From a virus: 32,044 bases of DNA. This document shows positions 6,261-13,739 of this stretch, piece by piece (positions within the stretch are counted from its first letter, which is position 1; each line of letters begins with the position of its first letter). The stretch is taken from the IMG/VR virus record IMGVR_UViG_3300045918_000170, positions 1 to 32,044 of that record. The stretch is one strand, 5' to 3'. The notes below the pieces were generated by a model. The model did not search any database, was not told the DNA's origin, and was given only the letters and a program-made list of their open reading frames with translations. The position numbers were made by a program, and so were the translations under genes.

Positions 6261-8276
6261 ATGAGCATTGAATTCGCCAACCTGAAGCTGGCCAGCATCA
6301 TCCCCAGCCTGACCAACCCACGCAAAGTATTTGACGCCGACAAGCTCACTGAGCTGGCCACCAGCATCAAAACCAGTGGCGTACACACGCCCATCCTGGT
6401 GCGCCCACTGGCAGGTAGCCGTGTGGCCGACACCGACCGCGCCGTGCAGTTTGAACTGGTGTGCGGCGAGCGCCGTCTGCGTGCCAGCCAACTGGCAGGT
6501 TTGTCAGACATCCCGGCCATGGTGCGGGTCATGACCGACGACCAAGTACTTGAAGCCCAGCTTGTTGAAAATCTTCAAAGGGCCGACCTCACCGCGATCG
6601 AGGAAGCCGAGGGCTATGACGCCCTGATGCAGCATGCCAGCATCACCGCCGACCAGGTTGGCGAAAAAATCGGCAAGAGCCGCAGCTACGTCTATGGCCG
6701 CCTCAAACTACTGGACCTGTGCACCGAGGCCCGGGCCAGCCTGCACAGCGGCGCCATTGATGCCAGCCGCGCCCTGCTGGTGGCCCGCATCCCCGACCAC
6801 AAGCTGCAGATCAAGGCCATGAAGGAAATTGTGGATGGCCGCGGCTACGACAAAGAGCCCATGAGCTACCGGGCAGCGGCCAATCATCTGCAGGTGAACT
6901 TCATGCTGCATCTGAATGGCGCCAAGTTCCAACCCGATAACGCCGAACTGTTGCCCGCTGCGGGAAGTTGTACAACCTGCCCAAAGCGCACCGGCGCCAA
7001 TCCGGATTTGTTTGCCGACGTGACTGCTTCCAAGGGTGCAGACGTGTGCACCGACCCGCCCTGCTTCCACAAAAAGGAAGACGCCCACAGCAAGGCCCTG
7101 GTGAGCGCGGCCAAGGCCAAAGGCCAGACCATCATTGCTGGCAAAGAAGCCCTGGAGCTGATGCCAGAGAACAGCTACAACGCTAAGTTCAAGGGCTACA
7201 AGCGCCTGGACGTGGCCGCTGACAGCCCCACCGGCGTGCCCCTGCGCAAAATCATCGGCAAGCAAATGGCGGCCGAGGGCATTGCCGCCATCGTCATCGC
7301 GCACCCGTACCAAAAGGGCGAGCTGGTCGACGTGCTACCCAATGAAGTGGTGTTGCGCCTGCTCAAAACCGTGGAAGGCGCCGCCACTGAGGCTAAAACC
7401 GTTGACAAAGAAGTCAAAGCCCTGGTCGACCAGAAAAAAGCCAAGGCCGAGGCCAAAGCCAAAGCCCAGGTCGAGCAAGACTGGCGCAACCAGCTGGTGG
7501 CCCGCACCTGGAATGAACTGCGCCTGAGTGACGACCGAGGTGCGGCGTTTGACGCCACCGTACACCGCTTCCTGGCACTGCGCGCCGCCCACAACCTCAG
7601 CACCGATGACGCCACCGCCATCTGCCGCGTGCTGGAGATTGGCAAGGTGGCCACCCACAGCGCGCTGGTTGATTTTGTGAAGACCTGCAAAGAGCCCGAC
7701 ATGATCCACCTGCTGATGATCATGCAGCGTGACAGCAGCGCGGGTGACACGCACACCTACGGCGGCAATGTACCCAACGAAGGCATGCACCTGGTGGCTG
7801 GCATTGTGTGGCGTGACAAGCTGGCCGAGACCATCAAGCAGCTCAAAACCGAAGCGTTGGAAAAGTTCATGCCCGACGTCAAACCCAAAAAGGCCCCCGC
7901 CACCACGGCTCCGCTGCCGCAAGCAGAACAAGCGACCAGCTCCGCTAAAGCAGTACGTAAACCCAAAGCCAAGCTGAGCGAGACGGAAGCCAAATCAGGC
8001 ATCGCTGCCGCGATGCAGGACATGGAAGGGGCGGCTTGCGCTGACGCGTCTGCGCCACCCAGTCCGGCGGCAATGCGTGAGGCCTTGGGGATGTGCCTGG
8101 CCGTTGGTACCCGGGTCAAGGCGCTGGCAGGTAGTGCCAAAGGCAAAGAAGGCAAGGTGCTGCGCGACTGTGGTGAAGACATCGTGCTAGTCAAGTTCCG
8201 TGGCAACAGCCCCGCCATGTCATTCAGGGCCAGTCAGTTGTTGGTGGTTGGCGTGCCGGAAGAGGTGGTGGCATGA
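6261..8276 (+). CDS. ParB/Spo0J-like nuclease-domain protein, long phage form
   Basis: A 671-residue protein from ATG 6261; an in-frame start at 6126 overlaps the upstream gene and is rejected. Residues 8-110 are a ParB N-terminal domain with NPRK (19-22), GERRLRAS (69-76) and LVENLQRADL. Residues 115-160 form the ParB HTH (ITADQVGEKIGKSRSYVYGRLKLL). Residues 225-290 hold a small Cys group (CTTCPKRTG, CTDPPCFHKKED) that may bind zinc. A Lys/Ala/Glu-rich coiled segment lies near 380-410. The C-terminus (about 615-671, GTRVKALAGSAKGKEGKVL) looks like a KOW/SH3-like fold. No ParA partner is in view, so a role in transcription or DNA processing is as likely as partition. Confidence 0.85.
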   Translation: MSIEFANLKLASIIPSLTNPRKVFDADKLTELATSIKTSGVHTPILVRPLAGSRVADTDRAVQFELVCGERRLRASQLAGLSDIPAMVRVMTDDQVLEAQLVENLQRADLTAIEEAEGYDALMQHASITADQVGEKIGKSRSYVYGRLKLLDLCTEARASLHSGAIDASRALLVARIPDHKLQIKAMKEIVDGRGYDKEPMSYRAAANHLQVNFMLHLNGAKFQPDNAELLPAAGSCTTCPKRTGANPDLFADVTASKGADVCTDPPCFHKKEDAHSKALVSAAKAKGQTIIAGKEALELMPENSYNAKFKGYKRLDVAADSPTGVPLRKIIGKQMAAEGIAAIVIAHPYQKGELVDVLPNEVVLRLLKTVEGAATEAKTVDKEVKALVDQKKAKAEAKAKAQVEQDWRNQLVARTWNELRLSDDRGAAFDATVHRFLALRAAHNLSTDDATAICRVLEIGKVATHSALVDFVKTCKEPDMIHLLMIMQRDSSAGDTHTYGGNVPNEGMHLVAGIVWRDKLAETIKQLKTEALEKFMPDVKPKKAPATTAPLPQAEQATSSAKAVRKPKAKLSETEAKSGIAAAMQDMEGAACADASAPPSPAAMREALGMCLAVGTRVKALAGSAKGKEGKVLRDCGEDIVLVKFRGNSPAMSFRASQLLVVGVPEEVVA

Positions 8277-8755
8277 CCCGCCTATCTTTCATCCCTGCCC
8301 GCAACAAGCCCCTCACCATGCTGGCCCGCAACCCCGTGTTCAAAGTCTTCGCGGCGGGCAAGCACATGGCCCAGCCACAGCAAACCAACCTCGCGCTAGA
8401 TGCTAGAGAAGCCTTTGACAGCGTCGAACACGGCACCGGTGACGCCTACCACCGCGACATCCTGGCAGGCACCGCCAACGTGGTCATGGTGCTGGCCGAA
8501 AAGCACTGTGCCCCGCAAGACCTGGACGCAGCCAAAGCCGCCCAAAGCGCCCTACTGCGGGCCGACTGCCGCCTGCTCATCGGCAAGCGCTGGAACTTTG
8601 ACGGCGAAGGCCGCACGGCCATCCTGCGCATGTTGGATGCGCACGAACAAATGCTGGCCACCTTTGGCCAAGCCGAGCTCACCGATGCCCTGCTGACCGT
8701 CATGGAGCGCCGCGCCCGTGGCCATGTGCATCGTGTTGAAAGGATCGCAGCATGA
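8273..8755 (+). CDS. Hypothetical early phage protein
   Basis: A 160-residue protein with ATG 8273 overlapping the ParB-like gene stop. Mostly helical by inspection: EAFDSVEHGTGDAYHRDILA, then VVMVLAEKH, then AAKAAQSALLRADCRLLIG, then AILRMLDAHEQMLATFG. The second half contains HEQMLATFGQAELTDALLTV. No enzymatic motif is recognised. Similar helical proteins are common in Burkholderiales prophages next to ParB-like genes, but I cannot name the family. It overlaps the next gene by four bases. Confidence 0.65.
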   Translation: MTRLSFIPARNKPLTMLARNPVFKVFAAGKHMAQPQQTNLALDAREAFDSVEHGTGDAYHRDILAGTANVVMVLAEKHCAPQDLDAAKAAQSALLRADCRLLIGKRWNFDGEGRTAILRMLDAHEQMLATFGQAELTDALLTVMERRARGHVHRVERIAA

Positions 8756-8961
8756 GAGCAAGCCCCACCGAAGTAGTGGAGATCGCCTGCGAGGTCAAGC
8801 GCCAGACCGACAAGGCCTGGCTGGTGTTTGACGGCGCGCGCGAGGTATGGATCGCCAAGTCACAGATCAGCGATTACGTCGAAGAGCAAGGCCTGATCAG
8901 CAAGAAAGTGACCAGCGTGTTTGTGCCGCTGTGGTTGGCAAATGAGAAGGGGTTGATATGA
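8752..8961 (+). CDS. Small hypothetical phage protein
   Basis: A 69-residue protein coupled on both sides by ATGA overlaps. The sequence (EIACEVKRQTDKAWLVFDGA, then VWIAKSQISDYVEE) reads as a compact beta-rich domain like the small phage proteins that bind or modify host factors. Such domains recur in early regions of many prophages. No specific function is recognised. Confidence 0.65.
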   Translation: MRASPTEVVEIACEVKRQTDKAWLVFDGAREVWIAKSQISDYVEEQGLISKKVTSVFVPLWLANEKGLI

Positions 8962-9167
8962 GCGAACTCGACAATTTGCGGGTGGTCCTTGCAAGGCAAT
9001 TTGATGAAATTGTGTGGTTGAAAGGCGAGGCTGGTGTGTTGCGTGGCCTACTCCGTCAAGCGCTGGCAGTTATTGAAACAATTGACGATGAAGAATCCGA
9101 TGAGTGGATGATGTTGGCCGTGCTCAAGACCAAGATGGAAGCTGCAATTTGTGGGGTGCCAACATGA
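8958..9167 (+). CDS. Small acidic hypothetical protein
   Basis: A 69-residue protein with ATG 8958 overlapping the previous stop. It has a predicted helical or coiled-coil N-terminal half (LDNLRVVLARQFDEIVWLKG) and an acidic stretch (ETIDDEESDEWMM). No family is recognised. It overlaps the following DUF4406 gene by four bases. Confidence 0.58.
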   Translation: MSELDNLRVVLARQFDEIVWLKGEAGVLRGLLRQALAVIETIDDEESDEWMMLAVLKTKMEAAICGVPT

Positions 9168-9490
9168 AGAAACGTTTGTACTTGGCTGGCCCAATGACCG
9201 GTCTGCCACAACTGAACTTTCCCGCCTTTCACGCTGCAGCGGATCACCTGCGCACCTACGGCTACACCGTGATCAACCCGGCCGAGATCAACCCTGATCA
9301 CAGCATGAGTTGGGAAGATTGCATGCGCAAAGACATTGCCGAGCTAGTGACCTGCGCGGCGATCTACCTGCTGCCTGGCTGGCAGAACAGTAAGGGCGCC
9401 ACGCTTGAGCACCACATTGCCGAGCGGCTTGGGTTGCACGTCATCATTGCGCCGCAAGATGTGGCACAGTTTTCGGAGGTGGTAGCGTGA
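9164..9490 (+). CDS. DUF4406 protein, nucleoside 2-deoxyribosyltransferase-like
   Basis: A 108-residue protein from ATG 9164 (ATGA overlap). Hallmarks of the DUF4406 family are all present: KRLYLAGPMTGLP at the N-terminus, FPAFHAAADHLRTYGYTVINPAE, the DCMRKDIAELVTCAAIYLLP segment and GWQNSKGATLEHHIAERLG. The fold is related to nucleoside deoxyribosyltransferases and TIR-like NAD-processing proteins. In phages it may act on nucleotides or nucleotide-derived signals, but no activity can be assigned from sequence alone. A longer upstream frame is rejected because it overlaps the previous gene. Confidence 0.85.
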   Translation: MKKRLYLAGPMTGLPQLNFPAFHAAADHLRTYGYTVINPAEINPDHSMSWEDCMRKDIAELVTCAAIYLLPGWQNSKGATLEHHIAERLGLHVIIAPQDVAQFSEVVA

Positions 9491-9729
9491 ATGACATCCT
9501 GACAGAAATTGAAGTGGCTAAGCTGCTGGATTGCGAACCCAGCACCGCCCAGGCCATGGCCCGCGAGGGCAAGGTGCCTGCCATTAAGGCAGGTCGCTCA
9601 TGGTTGTTCCCGAGGCAGGCGCTGATTGATTGGGCGAATGATCAGGCCCGAAAAAATATGGCTCGAGAGACCCCCGCGCCTAAAGTTGTCAAAGTCAAGT
9701 CGGTGCGGCCTTGTTTGGTGGGGTTGTGA
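9487..9729 (+). CDS. Excisionase-like helix-turn-helix protein
   Basis: An 80-residue protein starting at GTG 9487 (GTGA overlap with the previous stop). The sequence LTEIEVAKLLDCEPSTAQAM followed by AREGKVPAIKAGRSWLFPRQ is the MerR-like HTH_17 excisionase fold. A basic tail (APKVVKVKSVRP) could contact DNA. As the penultimate gene of the early operon, facing the integrase, it is the natural candidate for Xis, the directionality factor that favours excision. A general transcription regulator is the alternative. Confidence 0.75.
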   Translation: MNDILTEIEVAKLLDCEPSTAQAMAREGKVPAIKAGRSWLFPRQALIDWANDQARKNMARETPAPKVVKVKSVRPCLVGL

Positions 9730-9749
9730 ATTCTTGCTAGGATAGAACT

Positions 9750-9986
9750 ATGAAAACCCGCGCAGAAGTTGTAAAAATCATCTACACACAATTCTCAAAA
9801 GACCCGGATGACGGATCCGGCTTCGGTAAAACTATTTTATCTGGCAGAGCCAAAGGCGATCAGTTTCATTATGGTAGGCAAGATCTTCGTGATTTGCTTG
9901 ATTTCATCTATGGTGGACCACCCACAAATGATGATGAGTGTTTATTGCTTTTCAACCCAACCGCGCCGACAAATCCTCACCCCTGA
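9750..9986 (+). CDS. Hypothetical protein overlapping the integrase end
   Basis: A 78-residue protein with AGGATAGAACT before ATG 9750. It has a helical start (KTRAEVVKIIYTQFSKDP) and an acidic C-terminal half ending in a Pro-rich tail. No family is recognised. Its last 35 bases overlap the convergent integrase gene, so the Pro-rich tail may be an extension of little importance. It is the last gene of the rightward early operon. Confidence 0.55.
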   Translation: MKTRAEVVKIIYTQFSKDPDDGSGFGKTILSGRAKGDQFHYGRQDLRDLLDFIYGGPPTNDDECLLLFNPTAPTNPHP

Positions 9987-11091
9987 GTGATGCATATCTG
10001 AGCGCCATGCGCGTGTCGCTCCATCCCATGATGCGGCAGACTTCAATCTCACTGAACACCCACCGCCCCATCGCATCACGCAGCTCAAACCAATCACAAG
10101 TGGCGCAGTGGCGTAAATCATGCTCGGTGAAGTCGGGCACATTGGCATAAGCAAACAGCGTGGTAAAACGGGCAGACAGCCTGGTGGTACAGCGCGGCAA
10201 GTCTTCCGGCGTGCCATCCCAAAAGTCAAACACGCGCCCTACCCGGCGCTTGCACCACTTTTGCAACAGTGGGCGCATCGGTTTTACCAACGGCACCACC
10301 CGCGGCTTGATGGCACCCCGGTGGCCCTTGCTGCCATCCACCTTGATCACCCAGCGCGTCAAGTCGATCTGATCCACCCGCAGGCGATAGGCTTCGCTCA
10401 AACGCATGCCGGTGGCCAAGATCAATTCAAACAGCAGGGTAAAGCCCGCGTCATCGCCCCAGGCCCGCTGCCGATCGGGCCGCACCTTACCGGCCAGGGC
10501 ATCGCGTATGCGCACAAGCTCTGTGCTGTCCAGCCGCCGATTGCGCTCCACATCACGTTTTTGCTCCAAGCCAGCAGCAGCCAGTGTTGCCAGCTCGGCC
10601 GTAGTTGGGCTGGCATAGCCGCGTGGCATTTGACGCAAAGGGTTGGTCACCGTCTGGCCGCGGCGACGGTGATGCCAGTCAATGGCACGGGCAAGCACCT
10701 CGACCCGCTTTCTGATGGTGCTGGGCGCCAGGTGGTCAGTCACTTTCAGCCGACTAACCCATAAATCGGCCCAGGTTGCGTTTATATCGCTCAGCTTAGT
10801 ATTGCCCTCAACCTTGCTTACCAAAGCCAGCACCGGGCGATCTGACGGGGCGATATTTGAGTTGGCCAGGTAGCCGGTGATGATCTTGCTCAGGCGGGTG
10901 TTGTCGGTGCGGGTTTGGTCTTGCACCAGCAGCTCAACAGGCACCATGCCGCGGTCTAGCAAACCCTCAAGCGTGGCGCCGTAGGCCTTGGCCTCGACCT
11001 CGGAATCAAACGTGCTGAAAAACGGTTTAGGCAGCAGCTTGTGGACCACCCGAAGCTGCCACCGACTGCCACGCGGTTGAATGCTGGCCAT
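9952..11091 (-). CDS. int: Tyrosine-family site-specific integrase
   Basis: A 379-residue protein from ATG 11091; a TTG seven codons earlier is possible. The N-terminal arm-binding region (MASIQPRGSRWQLRVVHK) is of the phage shufflon type. The catalytic domain starts near residue 185. Active-site residues visible: Arg230 in ATGMRLSEAYRL, Lys255 in VDGSKGHRG, His324 and Arg327 in EHDLRHCA, Trp357 in MGWSDTRMA at the usual His/Trp position, and nucleophile Tyr366 in ALRYASL. It recombines attP, about 190 bp upstream of its start, with a chromosomal tRNA-Cys gene. It is convergent with the early operon, whose excisionase-like gene is nearby. All catalytic residues are intact, so it should be active. 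Confidence 0.93.
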   Translation of the reverse strand: MASIQPRGSRWQLRVVHKLLPKPFFSTFDSEVEAKAYGATLEGLLDRGMVPVELLVQDQTRTDNTRLSKIITGYLANSNIAPSDRPVLALVSKVEGNTKLSDINATWADLWVSRLKVTDHLAPSTIRKRVEVLARAIDWHHRRRGQTVTNPLRQMPRGYASPTTAELATLAAAGLEQKRDVERNRRLDSTELVRIRDALAGKVRPDRQRAWGDDAGFTLLFELILATGMRLSEAYRLRVDQIDLTRWVIKVDGSKGHRGAIKPRVVPLVKPMRPLLQKWCKRRVGRVFDFWDGTPEDLPRCTTRLSARFTTLFAYANVPDFTEHDLRHCATCDWFELRDAMGRWVFSEIEVCRIMGWSDTRMALRYASLRGEDLSARLG

Positions 11092-11107
11092 GGCCGCATT
11101 GTGCGCC

Positions 11108-11141
11108 AAACTCGCCTAGACGGGCAAACTCGACCAGACGG
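11108..11141. repeat. Direct repeat pair upstream of int, containing a core-like motif
   Basis: Two near-identical 16-bp units, AAACTCGCCTAGACGG (11108-11123) and AAACTCGACCAGACGG (11126-11141), are offset by 18 bp and match at 14 of 16 positions. The first contains CTAGACGG, which also begins the att core at 11309-11316. They are plausible integrase or excisionase binding sites controlling int expression. Confidence 0.5.
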
Positions 11142-11160
11142 ACACCTTGGAAAAACCAAA

Positions 11161-11257
11161 AGTAGCATGCTACTAATTTGGGCCTAAAACGAACTCATTT
11201 GAGTAAAGTTTCAGCACTTCCTTACACCAAAATGCTACACACTTTGTAGTATGTAGC
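11161..11257. promoter_or_regulatory. Palindromes in the attP arm region
   Basis: A perfect 14-bp palindrome AGTAGCATGCTACT lies at 11161-11174. An inverted repeat GCTACA/TGTAGC lies at 11234-11239 and 11252-11257, sharing the GCTAC half-site. No convincing gene occupies 11092-11519. These dyads lie between int and the att core, where arm-type integrase, Xis or IHF sites are expected. Function is inferred from position only. Confidence 0.4.
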
Positions 11258-11280
11258 GCTTGATTTATAAGGGAAATTAC

Positions 11281-11333
11281 TGGAGGCGCGACCCAGAGTC
11301 GAACTGGGCTAGACGGATTTGCAAGGCGTCTAG
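11281..11333 (-). other. attP: 3' half of a tRNA-Cys gene with inverted core arms
   Basis: The minus strand of 11281-11324 reads as the 3' half of tRNA-Cys: anticodon loop TTGCAAATCCG, TCTAG variable region, T arm CCCAG-TTCGACT-CTGGG, acceptor strand TCGCGCC and terminal TCCA. The matching 5' half (a GGCGCG strand and D arm) is absent upstream, so this is not a functional tRNA. Seven-base inverted arms, CTAGACG (11309-11315) and CGTCTAG (11327-11333), flank an 11-base spacer containing the anticodon, the usual geometry of a tyrosine-integrase core. Int lies on one side and late phage genes on the other. Confidence 0.8.
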
Positions 11334-11433
11334 CACCCCGCAAAGCCAATAAAAATGCGGGTTTCCAGCCTATGGATAACGTGCTATTCGGATCAAACCT
11401 TACAGTACCGTTTTCAATGTAGCGCGCCAATGC

Positions 11434-11464
11434 AAAAAGCCCCCAACCCGTGAGGGCTGGGGGC
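11434..11464 (-). terminator. Rho-independent terminator at the end of the late operon
   Basis: On the minus strand GCCCCCAGCCC (11464-11454) pairs with GGGTTGGGGGC (11449-11439) around a TCAC loop with one mismatch, followed by TTTTT (11438-11434). It lies 56 bases after the holin-like gene and is the first strong terminator after the long run of tail genes, protecting attP and int from late transcription. Confidence 0.85.
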
Positions 11465-11519
11465 GGTTGATATCCATTATCCGGGCACCCGGATAACAAA
11501 GCGAAAGTCGATGTGAAAG

Positions 11520-12107
11520 CTACTTTGTAGGCACCTGCTGCGCCACCGCCTTGGCCAGATCACTGCTCACCTGGCGGCTTGACGGACTTGAGCCAAAAAA
11601 GAAGCCGTTGGCCTGGCTACTGTTGCTCATGATCCACTGCACCACCGCGCCGATCACGCTGCCCACCATCGCGGCCAGACCGGGGTCGATGGCCAGCTTG
11701 GTGCCGGTCAGCACCATAAAGCAGCCGTACAAGATGCCCGCAATGCTGATGTAGCTCAACACGTTGATGCCATAGCCCAAGATCAAAATGCCGTGGGTGT
11801 TGGCGTTGAACTTGCGGGCATCGCCCACGTCGGCGATGTAAGCGGTCTCGACGCTGGCGGCAATCTTTTTGTCTTCGGTATCAAGCTGGCGAAACTTGAT
11901 CTTCAGATCCGCGTCTACTGTCTTGATGGCCAGCAGCTGCTCAGGTGTGGCGGACTTGATGGCGGCATCGATCCCGTCGGTGGTGGGCGGCACCGGCGTG
12001 CCCAGGGCATCACTCACGGCAGCCGCAGCCGCAGCAATCAATGCGGGCACACCGCCGGTGGCAATGGCGCCAATGAATGGTAGGGTTTTTTTCCAATCGA
12101 AGTCCAT
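11520..12107 (-). CDS. 3TM-type holin-like membrane protein
   Basis: A 195-residue protein. ATG 12107 is chosen because AAAGGA lies six bases upstream; an ATG two codons earlier touches the Shine-Dalgarno. Hydrophobic segments lie near residues 8-30 (LPFIGAIATGGVPALIAAAA), about 108-135 (ILILGYGINVLSYISIAGIL, YGCFMVLTG) and about 145-165 (GLAAMVGSVIGAVVQWIMSN). The soluble, charged stretch between the first and second segments resembles the 3TM holin family of gene transfer agents and siphophages. As the last late gene it would permeabilise the inner membrane at lysis. No partner endolysin is obvious nearby. Confidence 0.7.
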   Translation of the reverse strand: MDFDWKKTLPFIGAIATGGVPALIAAAAAAVSDALGTPVPPTTDGIDAAIKSATPEQLLAIKTVDADLKIKFRQLDTEDKKIAASVETAYIADVGDARKFNANTHGILILGYGINVLSYISIAGILYGCFMVLTGTKLAIDPGLAAMVGSVIGAVVQWIMSNSSQANGFFFGSSPSSRQVSSDLAKAVAQQVPTK

Positions 12108-12109
12108 GG

Positions 12110-12334
12110 TCATTCCTTTGTGAAATCGCGGTGCCACTTATCCCGCTTGATTTCGTTTTTGCGAATCTCATCAAGATCATCATCATCAAACGCCGTGCAC
12201 TGATCCAGCGGCACAGTGTCTGCAAATGATTCTTTCCACGCCCGGTCACGTTTGTCCAACAGTTCTTGCAATGCCTGAAGCTGCTGCGTCAGGGTGTGGG
12301 GTGTAATCGTTGGCTTTTCAAAGGTGTAGTTCAT
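12110..12334 (-). CDS. Hypothetical late protein
   Basis: A 74-residue hydrophilic protein starting at ATG 12334 with GGGAG seven bases upstream. It is helical (TLTQQLQALQELLDKRDRAW), then has an acidic centre (AFDDDDLDEIRKNEIKRD). No signal peptide, lipobox or membrane segment is seen, so it does not look like a spanin. It ends three bases before the chosen holin start and shares a lysis-region neighbourhood with two membrane proteins. Function unknown. Confidence 0.6.
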   Translation of the reverse strand: MNYTFEKPTITPHTLTQQLQALQELLDKRDRAWKESFADTVPLDQCTAFDDDDLDEIRKNEIKRDKWHRDFTKE

Positions 12335-12379
12335 AGCAACTCCCGAAATATCATGGATCTTGAATGATGTCGTTGAAAT

Positions 12380-12742
12380 TCACTTGCGATCCAATATGCG
12401 ATCCAGCTTGGCATCGAGCTTGTCAAACTGCGCCCTCATTGAAATAATGGTGTCTTTCAGGTTATCTCCATCCATAGCCATGGCTGCATGTATAACTGCG
12501 TTATCAGCCTTGATCAGGTCAAGCTGACCTTGCGTCTCTGCTTTGAAACTAGCCCCCATCCAGATAAACCAAACAAATTGACCAACCACTGTCAATATCA
12601 GTGCAATTGGGATTTTGCGATCCAGACTCCAATGACTACTTCCGTTGTCTCCCCTACGTCGCATTTTGTCTACTTGAATATCAACACGCTCGTTTACTTT
12701 GGCGTCTAAAGCAGCAAAGTCGGATTTGGTTAGATCGGTCAT
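12380..12742 (-). CDS. Membrane-anchored late protein with coiled coil
   Basis: A 120-residue protein with ATG 12742 overlapping the previous stop (ATGA). The N-terminal 40 residues are charged, then one transmembrane segment (about 46-64, PIALILTVVGQFVWFIWMG). The C-terminal half is a charged helix likely to form a coiled coil (MRAQFDKLDAKLDRILDRK). The topology, a central anchor with a long helical tail, is typical of small lysis-cassette proteins (holin- or spanin-associated) in Burkholderiales phages. No specific family is recognised. Confidence 0.62.
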   Translation of the reverse strand: MTDLTKSDFAALDAKVNERVDIQVDKMRRRGDNGSSHWSLDRKIPIALILTVVGQFVWFIWMGASFKAETQGQLDLIKADNAVIHAAMAMDGDNLKDTIISMRAQFDKLDAKLDRILDRK

Positions 12743-13059
12743 AGGGTTAACTTTCTAAAAGCTTCTTTTTCAGTCAAGGCGGAGTCATATTTAATTAACC
12801 ACGTGGTTGCTTGAAGTGCACTCAAGTGCCCGCCAGTAATCTGAGCTTTGTAAGCTCTTACCTCGGCAGCAATACGAAAGGATTTTGATAGCCAGTAGCG
12901 AATCAACCAGATAGGTGTGATCCATGCCTGCTCACGGTAATGCACCATCTCGTGTACGAGGATTCCAGCATCGTCGGCGTACTCTGGTCTGACCACAATA
13001 AACGGCCAAGCGGTGAATGCCCAGAATGGCTTTAGGATGAGGTTAGATTTGAGGATCAT
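12739..13059 (-). CDS. Small HExxH putative zinc metalloprotein
   Basis: A 106-residue protein with the gluzincin motif HEMVH at residues 36-40 and a downstream Glu66 in AAEVRAYKAQ, a plausible third zinc ligand. The N-terminal strand-like part (LILKPFWAFTAWPFIVVRP) leads into the active-site helix. Many siphophages carry such minimal metallopeptidase-like proteins between tail fibre and lysis genes. The role is uncertain: processing of a virion or host protein, or peptidoglycan attack. It is coupled downstream to the membrane protein gene (ATGA) and follows the fibre gene by two bases. Motif firm, activity unproven. Confidence 0.68.
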   Translation of the reverse strand: MILKSNLILKPFWAFTAWPFIVVRPEYADDAGILVHEMVHYREQAWITPIWLIRYWLSKSFRIAAEVRAYKAQITGGHLSALQATTWLIKYDSALTEKEAFRKLTL

Positions 13060-13061
13060 GG

Positions 13062-13739
13062 CTACCGCAACTCATTCCAGGCTCCACCATTCAAAGTGCC
13101 TGATGTAGTGGTTATCTTGTACGTTGCGCCATCAGGAATAATAAGAAAATGTGTGGCTGCTGTCGGGAATGTGCCACAAGAAAAATATGTGATTTGAACT
13201 CCGTTGATCCATCCACCAGACATGTCATAAGCAGCAGCGTGCAGTGGAATTACTGATATACAAATTGGTCTTCCAGTGCTGTTTGTGTAGGTTGTACCGA
13301 CAACCCGTGCCGCTCCCATGACCTGCCAAGTTTGTCCAACTCCAGGCACATTCGCCGCAGTTGTGGCTGTGGCTGCATTGCCTGAGCAAGCCGCCGATGT
13401 GCCTGCGCTGGTAATCCACCCGCCATAGTTCCCAAGGTCGTTGGTGAATGAGGACAGCGCAGTTGGTCGGCCTGAAACACTAGACCAGGCAACAGACCCC
13501 GCTGACCCACTGATGTTGATCCCATAGGTAGCCGCCAGAGCCGCCCATGATGTGCCGTTGTACTTTTCCCAAAGGCTAGTACCTGCATTCCATCGAATTG
13601 CATTTGTCGGTGTACTGGTATGTGAACCTGTAGCCGTTGGTTCAAGCCCTTTTGCCAGGTCGTTGATTGCCGTGACGATACCCGGCAACAGGGTTGCATA
13701 GGCGTCTGTGACTACAGGTTTTGTGAAATCGGTTGACAT
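13062..13739 (-). CDS. Tail fibre-like protein
   Basis: A 225-residue protein following the J-like gene. The N-terminal helix region (ATLLPGIVTAINDLAKGLEP) is followed by a strand-rich segment with the phage-fibre phrase GSAGSVAWSSVSGRPTALSS, then FTNDLGNYGGWIT, and a Ser/Thr/Ala/Gly-rich stretch. The C-terminal third (VGTTYTNSTGRPICISVIPL onward) resembles a receptor-binding tip domain. It probably trimerises at the tail tip for host recognition. Start and stop abut both neighbours. It carries no template-repeat copy, so it is not the DGR target. Confidence 0.72.
   Translation of the reverse strand: MSTDFTKPVVTDAYATLLPGIVTAINDLAKGLEPTATGSHTSTPTNAIRWNAGTSLWEKYNGTSWAALAATYGINISGSAGSVAWSSVSGRPTALSSFTNDLGNYGGWITSAGTSAACSGNAATATTAANVPGVGQTWQVMGAARVVGTTYTNSTGRPICISVIPLHAAAYDMSGGWINGVQITYFSCGTFPTAATHFLIIPDGATYKITTTSGTLNGGAWNELR

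Noticed and set aside
11281-11324. tRNA-Cys gene
   Set aside because: Only the 3' half is present; the 5' acceptor strand, D arm and 5' anticodon stem are missing, so it is an attachment-site remnant.
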